DNA of 64,000 nucleotides. It comes from Yanghanlia caeni (GTDB lineage Bacteria; Pseudomonadota; Gammaproteobacteria; Burkholderiales; Burkholderiaceae_B). A model generated the notes under the pieces. The model was given only the letters and a program-made list of their open reading frames with translations, was not told where the DNA came from and did no database searches. Position numbers and translations under genes: made by a program. Shown here in pieces: positions 34,726-44,478 of this stretch; position 1 is the stretch's first letter, and each line of letters begins with the position of its first letter. The stretch covers positions 27,056 through 91,055 of the forward strand of contig JAUZQE010000010.1 in NCBI GenBank assembly GCA_030733815.1, given 5' to 3'.

Positions 34726-35079
34726 ATGACGGTCTTCGGTGACTTGACCCGCGCCATGTCATCCATCGTGCTCACCACCTTCGGTGAGCCGGTGGTGTTT
34801 CACCTTGAAGGGCAAGCCGAGGCGCTGCCGGGCCGGGGCGTGTTCTCGGCGGCGCACCAGGAGGTGGACGCCAGCACGGGCGTGCCGGTGTCCATGGTGC
34901 AACCGGTGCTGGAGGTGCGGCAGGCCGATCTGCCGGCCACCCCGACCGAAGGTGATGCCGTGACGGTGCAAGGTGTGCTCTACCTGATCGTCGACGTGCG
35001 CCCCGATGGCCATGGCTTCTTGAAACTGATGCTGCACAAAGGGGGCGGCCATGAAGCATCCGCGTACCCTGATCCGTGA
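34726..35079 (+). CDS. Head-tail joining protein
   Basis: The protein has 117 residues. It has EVRQADLPATPTEGDAVTVQ followed by VLYLIVDVRPDGHGFLKLML, resembling FII-type head-tail joining proteins that plug into the gpW ring. ATG at 34726 with GGGAGG at 34715-34720; it overlaps the next gene. Confidence 0.7.
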   Translation: MTVFGDLTRAMSSIVLTTFGEPVVFHLEGQAEALPGRGVFSAAHQEVDASTGVPVSMVQPVLEVRQADLPATPTEGDAVTVQGVLYLIVDVRPDGHGFLKLMLHKGGGHEASAYPDP

Positions 35080-35605
35080 GGCGGTGGCCGCCCGACTTTC
35101 TGCAAATTTGCCGAAGGTTGACCCGCGCATCTCCGCTTCGCGCATCAGCATCCACCGCAGCACCCCGCTATTTGCCGGCAAGCTGCCGGCGATCCTGATC
35201 TACACCCGCGACGAGCGCATCGAAGATCAACCCAACGCCGATCCGGGGCTGCGCTATCGGAAGCTCGAACTGTCGGTGGAAATCATCACCAGTGGTGACG
35301 CCGCAGCTGAGGAGGCCGATGTGCTGGCACAGGCGGTGGAAGCCACCCTCGATGCCGATGAGACTTTGGGACTGCTGGTGGAAGGCACGCGCCTCACCCG
35401 CACCGAGGTCGATCAGGGCGGTGATGGTGACACGCCGGTGCTGGCCGCTCGATTGTCGTTCGAGGTCAGCTACTGGACCCGGGTGGTGGAAACACCCGAG
35501 GGGGCGCTGCCATTGCAGGCGCTCTACAGCTGGGCGCCGCGCATTGGGGTGCTGCACGAGTCCGAGTATCAACCCCTGCTTGATCCAGCCGGAGCCGCGC
35601 CATGA
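35051..35605 (+). CDS. Putative minor tail protein U / tail terminator
   Basis: The protein has 184 residues and overlaps the joining gene by 29 bases. It begins KHPRTLIREAVAARLSANLP, contains PAILIYTRDERIEDQPNADP and an LSVEIITSGDAAAEEADVLA segment, as in phage tail-terminator (gpU-like) proteins. It probably caps the tail tube at the head side. Confidence 0.7.
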   Translation: MKHPRTLIREAVAARLSANLPKVDPRISASRISIHRSTPLFAGKLPAILIYTRDERIEDQPNADPGLRYRKLELSVEIITSGDAAAEEADVLAQAVEATLDADETLGLLVEGTRLTRTEVDQGGDGDTPVLAARLSFEVSYWTRVVETPEGALPLQALYSWAPRIGVLHESEYQPLLDPAGAAP

Positions 35606-36078
35606 GCGAACGCCATCTGCACCAGGATATGACCGAAGCCGAGCGGCGGCTGAGCAATGTGGTGATGCTGGGGCAAGTCGCCGAACTCGATGCGAAGAAG
35701 GCCCGGGTGCGGGTACAGGCCGGTCCCATCCTCACGGCCTGGCTGCCGTTTGCCACCGTGCGTGCCGGCCCCGACCGCACCTGGCACGCGCCGGAGCCGG
35801 GAGAACAGGTGGTGCTGATCGCCCCCGGCGGTGATCTCAACCAGGCCGTGGTAGTGGGTTCGCTCTACCGCGACGTCTATCCGCCGCCGGCCGACAGTGC
35901 CGACATCAGCTGCACGGTGTGGGACGACGGCGCGTTCGTGCGGTACGACCGCCGCCAGCACCACTGGCACCTGTCGGTGCCCGCAGGCGGCAAGATCGTC
36001 CTGGAAGTGGGGCCGAGCAAGATCGAGATGAGCGATGCCGGCATCAAGATCACTGGCCCGCGCATCGATCTGAACTGA
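35602..36078 (+). CDS. V: Baseplate assembly protein V (spike)
   Basis: The protein has 158 residues. It reads VVMLGQVAELDAKKARVRVQ (OB-fold start), ending in a short beta-helix (GGKIVLEVGPSKIEMSDAGI). This is the P2 gpV family, the central membrane-piercing spike of contractile tails. It overlaps the upstream gene. A PAAR gene follows shortly after and would cap the spike tip. Confidence 0.85.
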   Translation: MSERHLHQDMTEAERRLSNVVMLGQVAELDAKKARVRVQAGPILTAWLPFATVRAGPDRTWHAPEPGEQVVLIAPGGDLNQAVVVGSLYRDVYPPPADSADISCTVWDDGAFVRYDRRQHHWHLSVPAGGKIVLEVGPSKIEMSDAGIKITGPRIDLN

Positions 36079-36086
36079 GGTGATGG

Positions 36087-36596
36087 ATGGCAACCTGGAC
36101 ACCTGACCCGGCAATCATCCCCTGGCTGGAGGTGGTGGCCAACGCCACCTTCGTCGCGGCGCCCATTGTGGCCGCCGACGAGAACGGCACACCGGCCAGC
36201 CACTACGACTTCGAGATCGTCGGGCCGCGACCCAAGATCATCGGCCTGCAGGTCAGCCAGGATGAAGCCGGGTTGGTGATCGCCGTGCCACAGGTCATCA
36301 CGGGCCTCTTTCCGCCCGTGGAGATCGAGTACCAGATCCCACTGGCTGACGGCGGTCGGCAGACCGGCACCTGTCTGGATTTCCCGGAGATCCCGGCTGC
36401 AGCCGACGAGATCATCCGCTTTACGCCGCGTAAGGCACCCACGCTGGATTGGACCTTCCGGGTTACCGCGTACTTTGCGCAGGGGAAGGGCTCGGACAGC
36501 GCCGAGTTCATCCTGCGCGTGCGTGCCGACTGGACCCCCGGGCGTGATGCATTGAAGGAGGCTGTCGATGCCCGCCGTCACCAAGTTCGCCAGTGA
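36087..36596 (+). CDS. Hypothetical baseplate-region protein
   Basis: The protein has 169 residues, beta-rich, with IPWLEVVANATFVAAPIVAA, PVEIEYQIPLADGGRQTGTC and EIIRFTPRKAPTLDWTFRVT. It lies between V and the PAAR protein and overlaps the latter by 29 bases. I recognise no family; a spike or hub accessory is inferred from position. Confidence 0.65.
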   Translation: MATWTPDPAIIPWLEVVANATFVAAPIVAADENGTPASHYDFEIVGPRPKIIGLQVSQDEAGLVIAVPQVITGLFPPVEIEYQIPLADGGRQTGTCLDFPEIPAAADEIIRFTPRKAPTLDWTFRVTAYFAQGKGSDSAEFILRVRADWTPGRDALKEAVDARRHQVRQ

Positions 36597-36855
36597 GTGC
36601 TCGGGCCACGCCTGTTGGTCACCCCGGCCCAATATTCAGGGATCACCCAATGTCTTCGTCAATGGCATTGCCGCGCACCGGCAAAGCGATGCTTGGTCCA
36701 CGCATTGCTGCGGCAAGTCCTGTCACGACGGGAAACTCGCCGCCGGCAGCAGCACGGTCTACTGCAACGACCTACAGTTGTGCCGCATTGGCGATCCGGT
36801 CAGCTGCGGTTCGGTGGCTGCCAGCGGCAGTCCGAACGTCTTTGCGGGTGGGTAG
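36568..36855 (+). CDS. PAAR-motif spike-tip protein
   Basis: The protein has 95 residues. The metal-binding and PAAR pattern is clear: GHACWSPRPNIQGSPNVFVN, GIAAHRQSDAW, HCCGKSCHDG, then RIGDPVSCGSVAASGSPNVF. PAAR proteins form a sharp, metal-stabilised cone on the V spike. AAGGAGG at 36555-36561 sets the ATG inside the preceding gene. Confidence 0.88.
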   Translation: MPAVTKFASECSGHACWSPRPNIQGSPNVFVNGIAAHRQSDAWSTHCCGKSCHDGKLAAGSSTVYCNDLQLCRIGDPVSCGSVAASGSPNVFAGG

Positions 36856-36935
36856 GCAACAGATGCCGCTTGAAACCGCCACCCCGAGGAAACCGGCAAA
36901 TTTGCCGGATTCCTCCCTCGCTTCAGGATGAGACC

Positions 36936-37307
36936 ATGCTCGGAATCAACGCCCACACCGGCCAGCCCCTGGCCGGCCTCGACCACCTGCGCCAGAGCAT
37001 CGCCGACATCCTGTCCACGCCCTTGAACACCCGCGTGATGCGCCGCGACTACGGCTCGCGCTTGCCGGAGCTGATCGATCAGCCCATCACCCCACGTCTG
37101 GCCGTGGAGCTCTACGCCGCCACGGCCGAGGCGCTGCGCCGCTGGGAGCCCCGCTTCAAGCTCACCCGCGTGCGCCTGACCGACACCCGCGCCGGCTGGG
37201 TCGAACTGACCCTGGAGGGTGAAGTGCGGCTGCAGGGTTTTGAGGGCCAGACGGTCACCTTGTCGGGACTGAGCATCGGTAGCAGGACCAGCGGAGAACG
37301 CCCATGA
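36936..37307 (+). CDS. W: Baseplate assembly protein W (gp25-like)
   Basis: The protein has 123 residues. LDHLRQSIADILSTPLNTRV, then MRRDYGSRLPELIDQPI and an ELTLEGEV end fit P2 gpW / T4 gp25, the sheath-attachment wedge protein. The stop overlaps gpJ. The 36856-36935 gap holds no gene. Confidence 0.88.
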   Translation: MLGINAHTGQPLAGLDHLRQSIADILSTPLNTRVMRRDYGSRLPELIDQPITPRLAVELYAATAEALRRWEPRFKLTRVRLTDTRAGWVELTLEGEVRLQGFEGQTVTLSGLSIGSRTSGERP

Positions 37308-38158
37308 ATTTCACTTCTGCCCCGGCGCCTGAGCTTGCCGGCCTGCCCACGCCGCAGGTGCTGGAGACCCTGCGCTTTGAGACCGTGTTCGACGCGCTGC
37401 TGCGCGACTTCCAGGTGCGCTATCCGCAGTACAGCGCGCTGCTGGCATCCGACCCGGCGATCAAGCTGATCGAGGTGGCGGCCTACCGCGAGTTGCTGCT
37501 GCGCGCCCGCATCAACGAAGCCGTGCGGGCCAACCTGCTGGCCTTTGCGGTGGGCAACGACCTGGAGCACCTGGGTGCCTTCTATGGCGTGACGCGTCTG
37601 CCCCAGGAGCAGGACGAGCCGCTGCGTCGGCGCATCCGCGCCCGCATCATTGGCTTTGCCAATGCGGGCGGTGCGGCGCACTACCGCTACTGGGCATTGT
37701 CGGCATCTCCCGAGGTGGCCGATGTCGCCGTCGACAGCCCCGGCCCGGGTCGGGTGCGCATCAGCGTGCTGCCCACGGGCCACAGCGACACCGTCCCCGA
37801 GGCCTTGCTGGAGACGGTGCGCGCCACCGTGCTGCGCGACGACGTGCGGGTGCTGACCGACACCGTGGAAGTGGTGCCGGTGAGCCTCGTGCCGGTGACG
37901 GTGGCCGCCCAGATCTGGCTCTACCCCGACACGCCGATGGCGGTGTTTGAGGGCCTCGCCCCACGGCTGACCCGAGAACTCGCCCAGGCCGCCGTGCTCG
38001 GCTGGGACCTGACGCGCTCCTGGCTGATCGGGCAGCTGCAGCAAGCCGGTGTCCACAAGGTCGAGCTGATCAGCCCGGACGCCGACATCCGCATTCACAG
38101 CACCCAGGCGGTGCGCTTGACCGACGTCCAGCTGACCTTCGCGGGCAGAGACCGGTAA
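37304..38158 (+). CDS. J: Baseplate J-like protein
   Basis: The protein has 284 residues. It has an AAYRELLLRARINEAVRANL segment, LAFAVGNDLEHLGAFYGVTR, and PGRVRISVLPTGHSD, matching P2 gpJ. gpJ and W form the wedges of the baseplate. It overlaps W by four bases. Confidence 0.9.
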   Translation: MNFTSAPAPELAGLPTPQVLETLRFETVFDALLRDFQVRYPQYSALLASDPAIKLIEVAAYRELLLRARINEAVRANLLAFAVGNDLEHLGAFYGVTRLPQEQDEPLRRRIRARIIGFANAGGAAHYRYWALSASPEVADVAVDSPGPGRVRISVLPTGHSDTVPEALLETVRATVLRDDVRVLTDTVEVVPVSLVPVTVAAQIWLYPDTPMAVFEGLAPRLTRELAQAAVLGWDLTRSWLIGQLQQAGVHKVELISPDADIRIHSTQAVRLTDVQLTFAGRDR

Positions 38159-38195
38159 GCACACCGCCCTGGGGTTTCTCTACCCAGGAGGGCGC

Positions 38196-39770
38196 ATGAC
38201 ATCGGATCACCTGTTGCCGCCCAACGCCACGGCACTCGAATGTTCGCTGTCGCTCTCGACCGATCTGCTGACCCGACTGGGAGGCGAGACTGAGTCCCTC
38301 AAGGGGTTCAAGACCGACCCCAGCGACAGTCTGTTGCCCTGGCTGATCTGGGAATATGGCCTGGGCGAATTGTTGCCCTACCTGCCCGATCCTCGCCGGG
38401 CCATTGCCGAGGGTATCCGCTGGCAACGCCTGCGCGGCACCCCGGCAGCGCTCACGACCGCCCTGTCCTGGATCGGCGCGACCGCCACGGTCGAGCAGGA
38501 AACCCCCGGCATTCACTTTGCCGAGTTCCAGTTCGATCCGGGTCAGGTGCTGGATGACGATGGGGCAATCGCTAACCTGATCGCCATTGCCCGGCTGTCG
38601 GCACCAGCCCGATCCCGACTGTCCCGCATCTACCACGGCTGGGATCTGCGCCGTCTGGTGCCGGGTGAGAGTCGGCTGGGCGAGGCGCTGCTGTCGGATC
38701 ACAGCGGCGTGTTCTGGCGGGATGGGCAGACCAAGTTGTCGTTTGGGCGCGGTTTCGCACAGCACACGCTGGCATCCGGACAACAGATCGCGCCGAACCG
38801 TGAGGCCGTGCGTTTTGCGGTGGCCCGCCTCATCGACCGTTACCTGCTCGACTTTTCGGCGCTGGGCGATCCTGGGCACACGCCCAACGAGGAGATTCTG
38901 CATTCGCACCTGTTTACGCTGGCGAATACGCTGGGCGTACCCGATCCGGTTGGGATGGTGCCTGAGCGCAAGTTCTGCCGGGCGATGGTGGTGCTCTCGG
39001 ACAGCACGCCCTTGGGCGACATCAACGCCAACCTGCCGCGCTTTGCCTGGCAAGAGGTGGGGCAGGCGATCACCCTGGGGGGCAGTGACAAGCTGTCCGC
39101 GACGCCGCACCGGCTGATTCGTGTCGAAGTCCTGGAGCGATTTGCTCGGGGCCATCCGGGTGACCTGGTCGTGCCAGCCCTGCTGCTGCACGGCCAGCAT
39201 GATCGGCAATCCACCCACCGGGTCCAGGCCCGCGCCGATCAGGCGCTGGGGATGTGGGCCTTGGGCGAGTTTGTGCCGAGCCTCGACCGGGGTTTTGTGC
39301 GGCGCGATCACACCCTCGGCAACGTGGGCCTGCCCGATGCCGCTGGATGGCGGCCACGCCTGTACCAACGGGCGCAGGTGGTGCTCAGTGAGTGCATTCT
39401 GGGCGAGGTCAATACCCGCACGCCCCGGCGAGCACTGTTGCGCACCCGGCCGCTGCCCACCCTGGGCGATCTCACCTTGGGGGATGTGGCCGAGGTCGAG
39501 TGGCGGCCGCTGACAGAGATGCAAATTTGCATCTCTGGCCTGACCGAGAACTTGCCCTATGTCTTCGACGACGCCCGCCCGAGCCTTTTGCGCCTGCTGA
39601 CCCGCAGCGCTGAAGCCGGCACCGCTTCACAAGTTTCTCCCGCACGCGTGCCCGTTCTCAGTGCCCGCGCCATCTGGCAAGGCCAGACCTGGACCGGCGC
39701 GCGCTGGCCACGTTCAACCTGGACCGACACCCGCGAGCTGATCGGCAGCGCCCACAGCACGCAGTCCTGA
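38196..39770 (+). CDS. I: Tail protein I, extended form
   Basis: The protein has 524 residues, far longer than P2 gpI (about 176). The first 170 residues match the gpI family: LLPPNATALECSLSLSTDLL, PWLIWEYGLGELLPYLPDPR, GIRWQRLRGTPAALTTALSW. The extra C-terminal 350 residues have repeated FGRGFAQHTL/GDINANLPRFAWQE-type beta segments, perhaps a fibre-binding extension. A hairpin CCTGGG/CCCAGG lies in the leader. Confidence 0.8.
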   Translation: MTSDHLLPPNATALECSLSLSTDLLTRLGGETESLKGFKTDPSDSLLPWLIWEYGLGELLPYLPDPRRAIAEGIRWQRLRGTPAALTTALSWIGATATVEQETPGIHFAEFQFDPGQVLDDDGAIANLIAIARLSAPARSRLSRIYHGWDLRRLVPGESRLGEALLSDHSGVFWRDGQTKLSFGRGFAQHTLASGQQIAPNREAVRFAVARLIDRYLLDFSALGDPGHTPNEEILHSHLFTLANTLGVPDPVGMVPERKFCRAMVVLSDSTPLGDINANLPRFAWQEVGQAITLGGSDKLSATPHRLIRVEVLERFARGHPGDLVVPALLLHGQHDRQSTHRVQARADQALGMWALGEFVPSLDRGFVRRDHTLGNVGLPDAAGWRPRLYQRAQVVLSECILGEVNTRTPRRALLRTRPLPTLGDLTLGDVAEVEWRPLTEMQICISGLTENLPYVFDDARPSLLRLLTRSAEAGTASQVSPARVPVLSARAIWQGQTWTGARWPRSTWTDTRELIGSAHSTQS

Positions 39771-39804
39771 TTTCTCTACCCCTCATTCATTTCTGGAGCA
39801 CCCG

Positions 39805-40497
39805 ATGGCCATCCTGACTGCCAGCGGTCGCGCGGCCCTTGCCGCCGCGATCAAACAACAGACCTTGCACCTCGCCTTGGGCGAGGGCGACCCCTTGTGG
39901 GACACCACCAAGGCGATCAGCGCATCCTTCGATGAAGCGGGGGTGATCGAGTTGGGCTTTACGCACCTGGCCGACATCCGCGTCACCTCACTCGATGACC
40001 AGACCGAGTACGTGTTGGATGCCGACTACAGCGCCAATGCCCGCGAGGGCGTGATCCGGCGTCTGCCGGCCAGCACGATTCCCGAAGGCGGTGACGTCAC
40101 GGTCCACTTCAAGGTTTCCCATCCGCCCGAATCCATCGGCCAGACGGCGCTGTTGCGCGAAGTCGGCCGCCGGGTGGTCGATGAGGTGCATTTCGTTGCC
40201 GCCGACCCCGAGGGCGAGATCGTTGTGCCGACTGGGCGCTACCGACTCAGTGCTGATCCGACCAATCACTTGTTCGTCCGGGTGCGCTTTGACTTCGAGG
40301 ACGCCGCCACCAGCGTGGTGCGCGAGCAAGGCCTCTTCGTCGGCACCCAGACCGATCCCGCTTTGCCCATCGGGCAGAAGTTTTTCATTCCGGCCCAGAT
40401 CACCGATCCGGGCATTTTGCTCGTGCTGCAGAACTCGGTGCCCATCGTGCGCCAGCCCTCAACGCGCGAGACCTTCGAATTCGTCGTCACTTTCTAA
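39805..40497 (+). CDS. Putative tail fibre attachment protein
   Basis: The protein has 230 residues. It opens ILTASGRAALAAAIKQQTLH, then LALGEGDPLWDTT, as in phage collar-type or fibre-linker proteins. Later it reads ADPTNHLFVRVRFDFEDAAT. It sits between I and the large DUF4815 protein, so it probably joins fibre to baseplate. Confidence 0.65.
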   Translation: MAILTASGRAALAAAIKQQTLHLALGEGDPLWDTTKAISASFDEAGVIELGFTHLADIRVTSLDDQTEYVLDADYSANAREGVIRRLPASTIPEGGDVTVHFKVSHPPESIGQTALLREVGRRVVDEVHFVAADPEGEIVVPTGRYRLSADPTNHLFVRVRFDFEDAATSVVREQGLFVGTQTDPALPIGQKFFIPAQITDPGILLVLQNSVPIVRQPSTRETFEFVVTF

Positions 40498-40512
40498 ATC
40501 GCGAGGCCACCC

Positions 40513-43500
40513 ATGCTTGAGCGTTACTACAACCTGTTCGACCCGGCCAAGCACTACACCCAGCTCTTGTTCCGTGCCGGCGATGGCCTGCAGTCCCGAG
40601 AACTCAACGAGATCCAGAGCACCCTGATCCACCGCCTGCAGGGCGTGGCCGATGCGCTGCTCAAGGACGGCGACATCGTGTCCGGCTGCAATCTGCAGGT
40701 CAATCCCGAGACCGGCGCAGTAACGCTGGAGGCGGGCCGCGTCTATCTGCGTGGTGCCGTGCGCGAGGTGCCGGCGGCCACCTTCACGGTGCCGACCACC
40801 GGCCGCATTGCCGTCGGCGTGCGCTTCACCACCCGCACGGTTACCGAACTCGAAGACCCCAGCCTGCGCGAACCCGCCGTCGGTGTGCGCAACTACCAGG
40901 AGCCCGGTGCCGGGCGCCTGCAAGAGACCCTCGCTTGGGGCTGGGAAGGCGCGGACACCAGTGACGGTCAGCCCGGCGACTTTCACGCCATCTATGCGCT
41001 GGACAACGGCATCCTGGAGAATCGCACTCAGCCGCCGGTGCTCGATGGCGTGATTGCGAGCCTGGCGCGCTACGACTACGACGCCAACGGCCACTACGTC
41101 ACCGAGGGGCTGGGCGTGCGTTTCCTCAGCACCGATCTTGACGCCCAAGAGCACATCTTCTCGGTCGCCGAGGGGCGCGCCAACATCGACGGCTTCAAGG
41201 TCGAGCGCAGCCAATCGCAGCGTCTGCGGCTGCCCATCGACCCGGATCTGCAGCGGGTGTCCTCGGAACCGCAGGTCTTCAACGACAGCGGCGACGGCTC
41301 GATGATCGTCACGATCAACCGCCCGCCGCTCGCCCAGGTGCTCGACATCAAGGTCACGCAGCAGAAGACCGAGACCGTCGTGCACGGTGCCTTCACCGGC
41401 AGCCGCGATGTGCTGACCGAACCGACGGTCGTGGCGGTGCTGGAGGTCAAACAAGGCGGCACCACCTACGCCCAGGGCACCGACTACAAGGTGGTGGGCG
41501 ATGAGATCGACTGGTCGCCCGGCGGCGCTGAGCCAGCCCCGGGGTCGAGCTACCAGGTCACCTACCAGTACATCGCCAGCATCACGCCCACCGACTTGAC
41601 CGACACCGGCTTCAAGGTGGCGGGCGTCGTCCAGGGTTCCACGATGTACATCGACTACCAGTGGAAGCTGCCGCGCGTCGATGTGCTGGCGCTCACCGCT
41701 GACGGCCAGGTCGAGCGCATCAAGGGCATCAGCCAGGTGAGGAACCCCGTCGCGCCCACGGTGCCCGCCTCGCGCCTGGCCTTGGCCGAGATCGCCTATG
41801 ACTGGCGCAGTGGTTCGGAGCCGGTTGTGCGTAACGTGGCGATTCGCACCATCAAGGTCTCGGAACTGACCGCGATGCAGCGCCAGATTGCCGATCTCTA
41901 CGATCTGATGGCCCTGGAGCGCCTGCGGGTGGACGCCAACATCCGCGAGCCCGCCGCCAAGAAGGGGTTGTTCGTCGACAACTTTCTGGATGACGATCTG
42001 CGCGACCAGGGCGTGGCGCAAACCGGGGCGATTGTGGCCGGTGTCCTCACCTTGCCGATCACGGCATCCGCCCAGCACGCCAAGGAGAACGGTAATGCGC
42101 TCATCACGCTCGACTACACCCTGACGCCGGTGATCGAACAGTTGGCCCGCACGGGTTCGATGAAGATCAACCCTTATCAGGCCTTCGAGCCGGTGCCGGC
42201 CCGGGTGACGCTCAATCCGGCCGTCGACCAGTTCACGGTGACGAACACCACCTGGGCGTCCGACGTCACCGAGCGCCTGATCATCGGCAGCGGCGTGCTC
42301 GAGCAGGTCGTCGAGGTTCGCCGTTCGGAGCAGGTGCTGGCCTCCTCCAGTGAGGAAGTGCAGTTCCTGCGCAGCCTCAACGTTGCCTATCGGGTGGAAG
42401 GGTTCGGACCCAGCGAAGCGCTGGCCGCCTTGCGCTTCGACGGCATCGGGATTTCGCAGCCGGTTGGCACGGCGGCCAATGCCTCGGGCATCTTGACGGG
42501 GACGTTCCAGATCCCGCAGGCGATCCCAGCTGGCGCGAAGCTGGTCGAATTCCTCGGCGCCGGTGGCAGTTACGGCTCCGCCACCTACGTCGGTCGCGGC
42601 CAGATCGTCACCGAGACGCGCCGGCGGATTCTGACCACCGTGGTGCGCCGCTGGGACCCGCTGGCGCAGACCTTCACGCTGCCCGAGCGCCGCACCATCG
42701 GTGGCTTGGAATTGTGGTTCACCACCAAGGGCGGGACCGCGCCGGTGATCGTGCAGATCCGCGAGACGCAGGTTGGCATCCCGACCACCACGGTGCTGAC
42801 CGAGGGTCGCTTGGCTGCAGTCGACATCAAGACCGATGGCAACCCAACCCGAATCACGCTCGATCCGGTAGCACTTGAGGCCAACCGCGAGTACGCCATC
42901 GTGGTGCTCACCGACGATGCGAACCACGCCGTGTCGGTGGCCGAACTCGGTAAGTACGACCCGCGCACCGGCTGGGTGACGGCGCAGCCTTACCAAATCG
43001 GTGTGTTGCTCTCGTCCTCCAACGGCAGCACCTGGACGCCGCACCAGACGCAAGACCTGACTTTCCGCCTGTTGGCCTGCCGCTTCACGCAGCAGTCCAA
43101 GACCGTGAGTTTGGGCCAGTACACGGTGACCAACCTGTCGGATGTGATGGCGCTCGCGGGCGTCGAGCGTCCGGCCGCCGGTACCGATGTGCAGTTTCTG
43201 GCGACCGATGCCCAGGGGCGGATCTACACCTTGTCGGAAGACCAGGGGTTGGCCTTGAGCGAGAAGCTCTCGGGCAACCTGGCCGTGTCGGCCAAGCTGA
43301 CTGGCACGGAGACGGCCAGTCCGATCCTGTATCCGGGCACGCAGCTGGTGTTCGGCACGCTGGAGGCCGCTGGCGACTACCTGTCGCGCGCCATTCCGGC
43401 TGCTGCCACCTTCAATGTGGCGGTGACTTTCGATGCCCTGACACCTGGCACGTCCAGCGTGACGGTGCAGGCGGAGTCAGGCACGCCGGGCAGTTTCCAG

Positions 43501-43674
43501 GCGCTGTCGCTTTCCTCGGGTGTGGAGGTCGGCAACGGTTGGGTCGAACGCACCTACAAGGCCACCAGCCTTGTCGGCGTCGGTGCCGACCGCACCACGC
43601 GCGTGAAGCTGGCGTTATCCGGCTCACCGCAGCACCGGCCCTTCGTGCGCAACCTGCGCGTCATCGTCACCTGA
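40513..43674 (+). CDS. DUF4815-domain large tail protein
   Basis: The protein has 1053 residues. Residues 1-600 follow the DUF4815 pattern: YYNLFDPAKHYTQLLFRAGD, GLQSRELNEIQSTLIHRLQG, later ISQVRNPVAPTVP and an AYDWRSGSEPVVRNVAIRTI segment. The rest is beta-rich with no further motif. DUF4815 proteins occur in tail fibre/baseplate regions of myoviruses; a fibre shaft or adaptor is likely. Confidence 0.82.
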   Translation: MLERYYNLFDPAKHYTQLLFRAGDGLQSRELNEIQSTLIHRLQGVADALLKDGDIVSGCNLQVNPETGAVTLEAGRVYLRGAVREVPAATFTVPTTGRIAVGVRFTTRTVTELEDPSLREPAVGVRNYQEPGAGRLQETLAWGWEGADTSDGQPGDFHAIYALDNGILENRTQPPVLDGVIASLARYDYDANGHYVTEGLGVRFLSTDLDAQEHIFSVAEGRANIDGFKVERSQSQRLRLPIDPDLQRVSSEPQVFNDSGDGSMIVTINRPPLAQVLDIKVTQQKTETVVHGAFTGSRDVLTEPTVVAVLEVKQGGTTYAQGTDYKVVGDEIDWSPGGAEPAPGSSYQVTYQYIASITPTDLTDTGFKVAGVVQGSTMYIDYQWKLPRVDVLALTADGQVERIKGISQVRNPVAPTVPASRLALAEIAYDWRSGSEPVVRNVAIRTIKVSELTAMQRQIADLYDLMALERLRVDANIREPAAKKGLFVDNFLDDDLRDQGVAQTGAIVAGVLTLPITASAQHAKENGNALITLDYTLTPVIEQLARTGSMKINPYQAFEPVPARVTLNPAVDQFTVTNTTWASDVTERLIIGSGVLEQVVEVRRSEQVLASSSEEVQFLRSLNVAYRVEGFGPSEALAALRFDGIGISQPVGTAANASGILTGTFQIPQAIPAGAKLVEFLGAGGSYGSATYVGRGQIVTETRRRILTTVVRRWDPLAQTFTLPERRTIGGLELWFTTKGGTAPVIVQIRETQVGIPTTTVLTEGRLAAVDIKTDGNPTRITLDPVALEANREYAIVVLTDDANHAVSVAELGKYDPRTGWVTAQPYQIGVLLSSSNGSTWTPHQTQDLTFRLLACRFTQQSKTVSLGQYTVTNLSDVMALAGVERPAAGTDVQFLATDAQGRIYTLSEDQGLALSEKLSGNLAVSAKLTGTETASPILYPGTQLVFGTLEAAGDYLSRAIPAAATFNVAVTFDALTPGTSSVTVQAESGTPGSFQALSLSSGVEVGNGWVERTYKATSLVGVGADRTTRVKLALSGSPQHRPFVRNLRVIVT

Positions 43675-43686
43675 TGGGAGTGACCG

Positions 43687-43893
43687 ATGACGCAGGAGCG
43701 CACGCCGCGCGGCTATCCCTTGCCGCACCCCGAGCACCTGCTGTCTGAAGACGTCCTCAACCTGCGTGAAGCCCTCACCCGCATCGATGCGGATGTGGCC
43801 GCGCAGGAGGCATCCGCTCAGCAGGGGCAAGACCAACTCACCGAACGGCTGCACCGCCAGCAACTGCGGGTGTTTCACCAGTTCGGCTTTTAA
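43687..43893 (+). CDS. Small tail-region protein (68 residues)
   Basis: It reads RGYPLPHPEHLLSEDVLNLR, then a helical EALTRIDADVAAQEASAQQG segment, ending LRVFHQFGF. It is charged and probably coiled. Similar small proteins precede fibre genes in phages. GGAG lies before the ATG and the gene is followed closely by 43906. Confidence 0.6.
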   Translation: MTQERTPRGYPLPHPEHLLSEDVLNLREALTRIDADVAAQEASAQQGQDQLTERLHRQQLRVFHQFGF

Positions 43894-43905
43894 GGAGCAC
43901 TCCCT

Positions 43906-44466
43906 ATGGCCAAAGACCCCTTGCTGCGCGATGCGGTGCGCGCGATCAAAGCCAAGATCGAAACCGCCGCCGAGATCGCCACCCCGGAAGAACTGGCGTA
44001 CCTCGGCACCGCCATCGACCGCATCGGTGGTCGCGCCACCGTCCTCGAGGTCGAGGAGATGGGCGACATCAAGATGGCGGAGATGTCGGCGCACGCCAAC
44101 GCAGTGGAGTCGGCGACGCTCGACACCATTGCCACGGCCGCTGAGGTCGCGATTGCCAACGTCACGGCTACCAAGACAGCGGCCGAGACCGCGATCACCG
44201 CCACCAAGACGGCAGCGGAATCCTCGGTCACCCAGACCAAGAACGCGGCCTTGGCCGTGATGGCCCAGACCGAGGCCAGCACAGTGGCCACCGTCAATGC
44301 GGCGGCCCAGACCGCGATCCAGCAATCGGCCAGTGCTCGCGACCAGGCGATTGCCGCCACGCAAAGCGCGGCCGATGCGGCCGTGGCCACGGCGCAAGCC
44401 GCTGCCAACAGCGTCACCCAGCAACTGGTGCTGGGGCGCAAGACCTTCTTCTTTGCCCAACTCTAA
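43906..44466 (+). CDS. Coiled-coil, Ala/Thr-rich fibre protein
   Basis: The protein has 186 residues. After a folded N-terminus (DAVRAIKAKIETAAEIATPE) it becomes a long run of Ala/Thr heptads (ATKTAAETAITATKTAAESS), a trimeric coiled-coil shaft, and ends LVLGRKTFFFAQL. The Lys-Thr-Ala repeat recurs several times. A side fibre or neck whisker is likely. AAGGAG precedes the ATG. Confidence 0.65.
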   Translation: MAKDPLLRDAVRAIKAKIETAAEIATPEELAYLGTAIDRIGGRATVLEVEEMGDIKMAEMSAHANAVESATLDTIATAAEVAIANVTATKTAAETAITATKTAAESSVTQTKNAALAVMAQTEASTVATVNAAAQTAIQQSASARDQAIAATQSAADAAVATAQAAANSVTQQLVLGRKTFFFAQL

Positions 44467-44478
44467 GGAGCCCCCTCG

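Noticed and set aside
40459..43053. 864-codon open frame antisense to the DUF4815 gene
   Set aside because: GC-rich shadow frame with Arg/His/Gly-biased composition and no motif.
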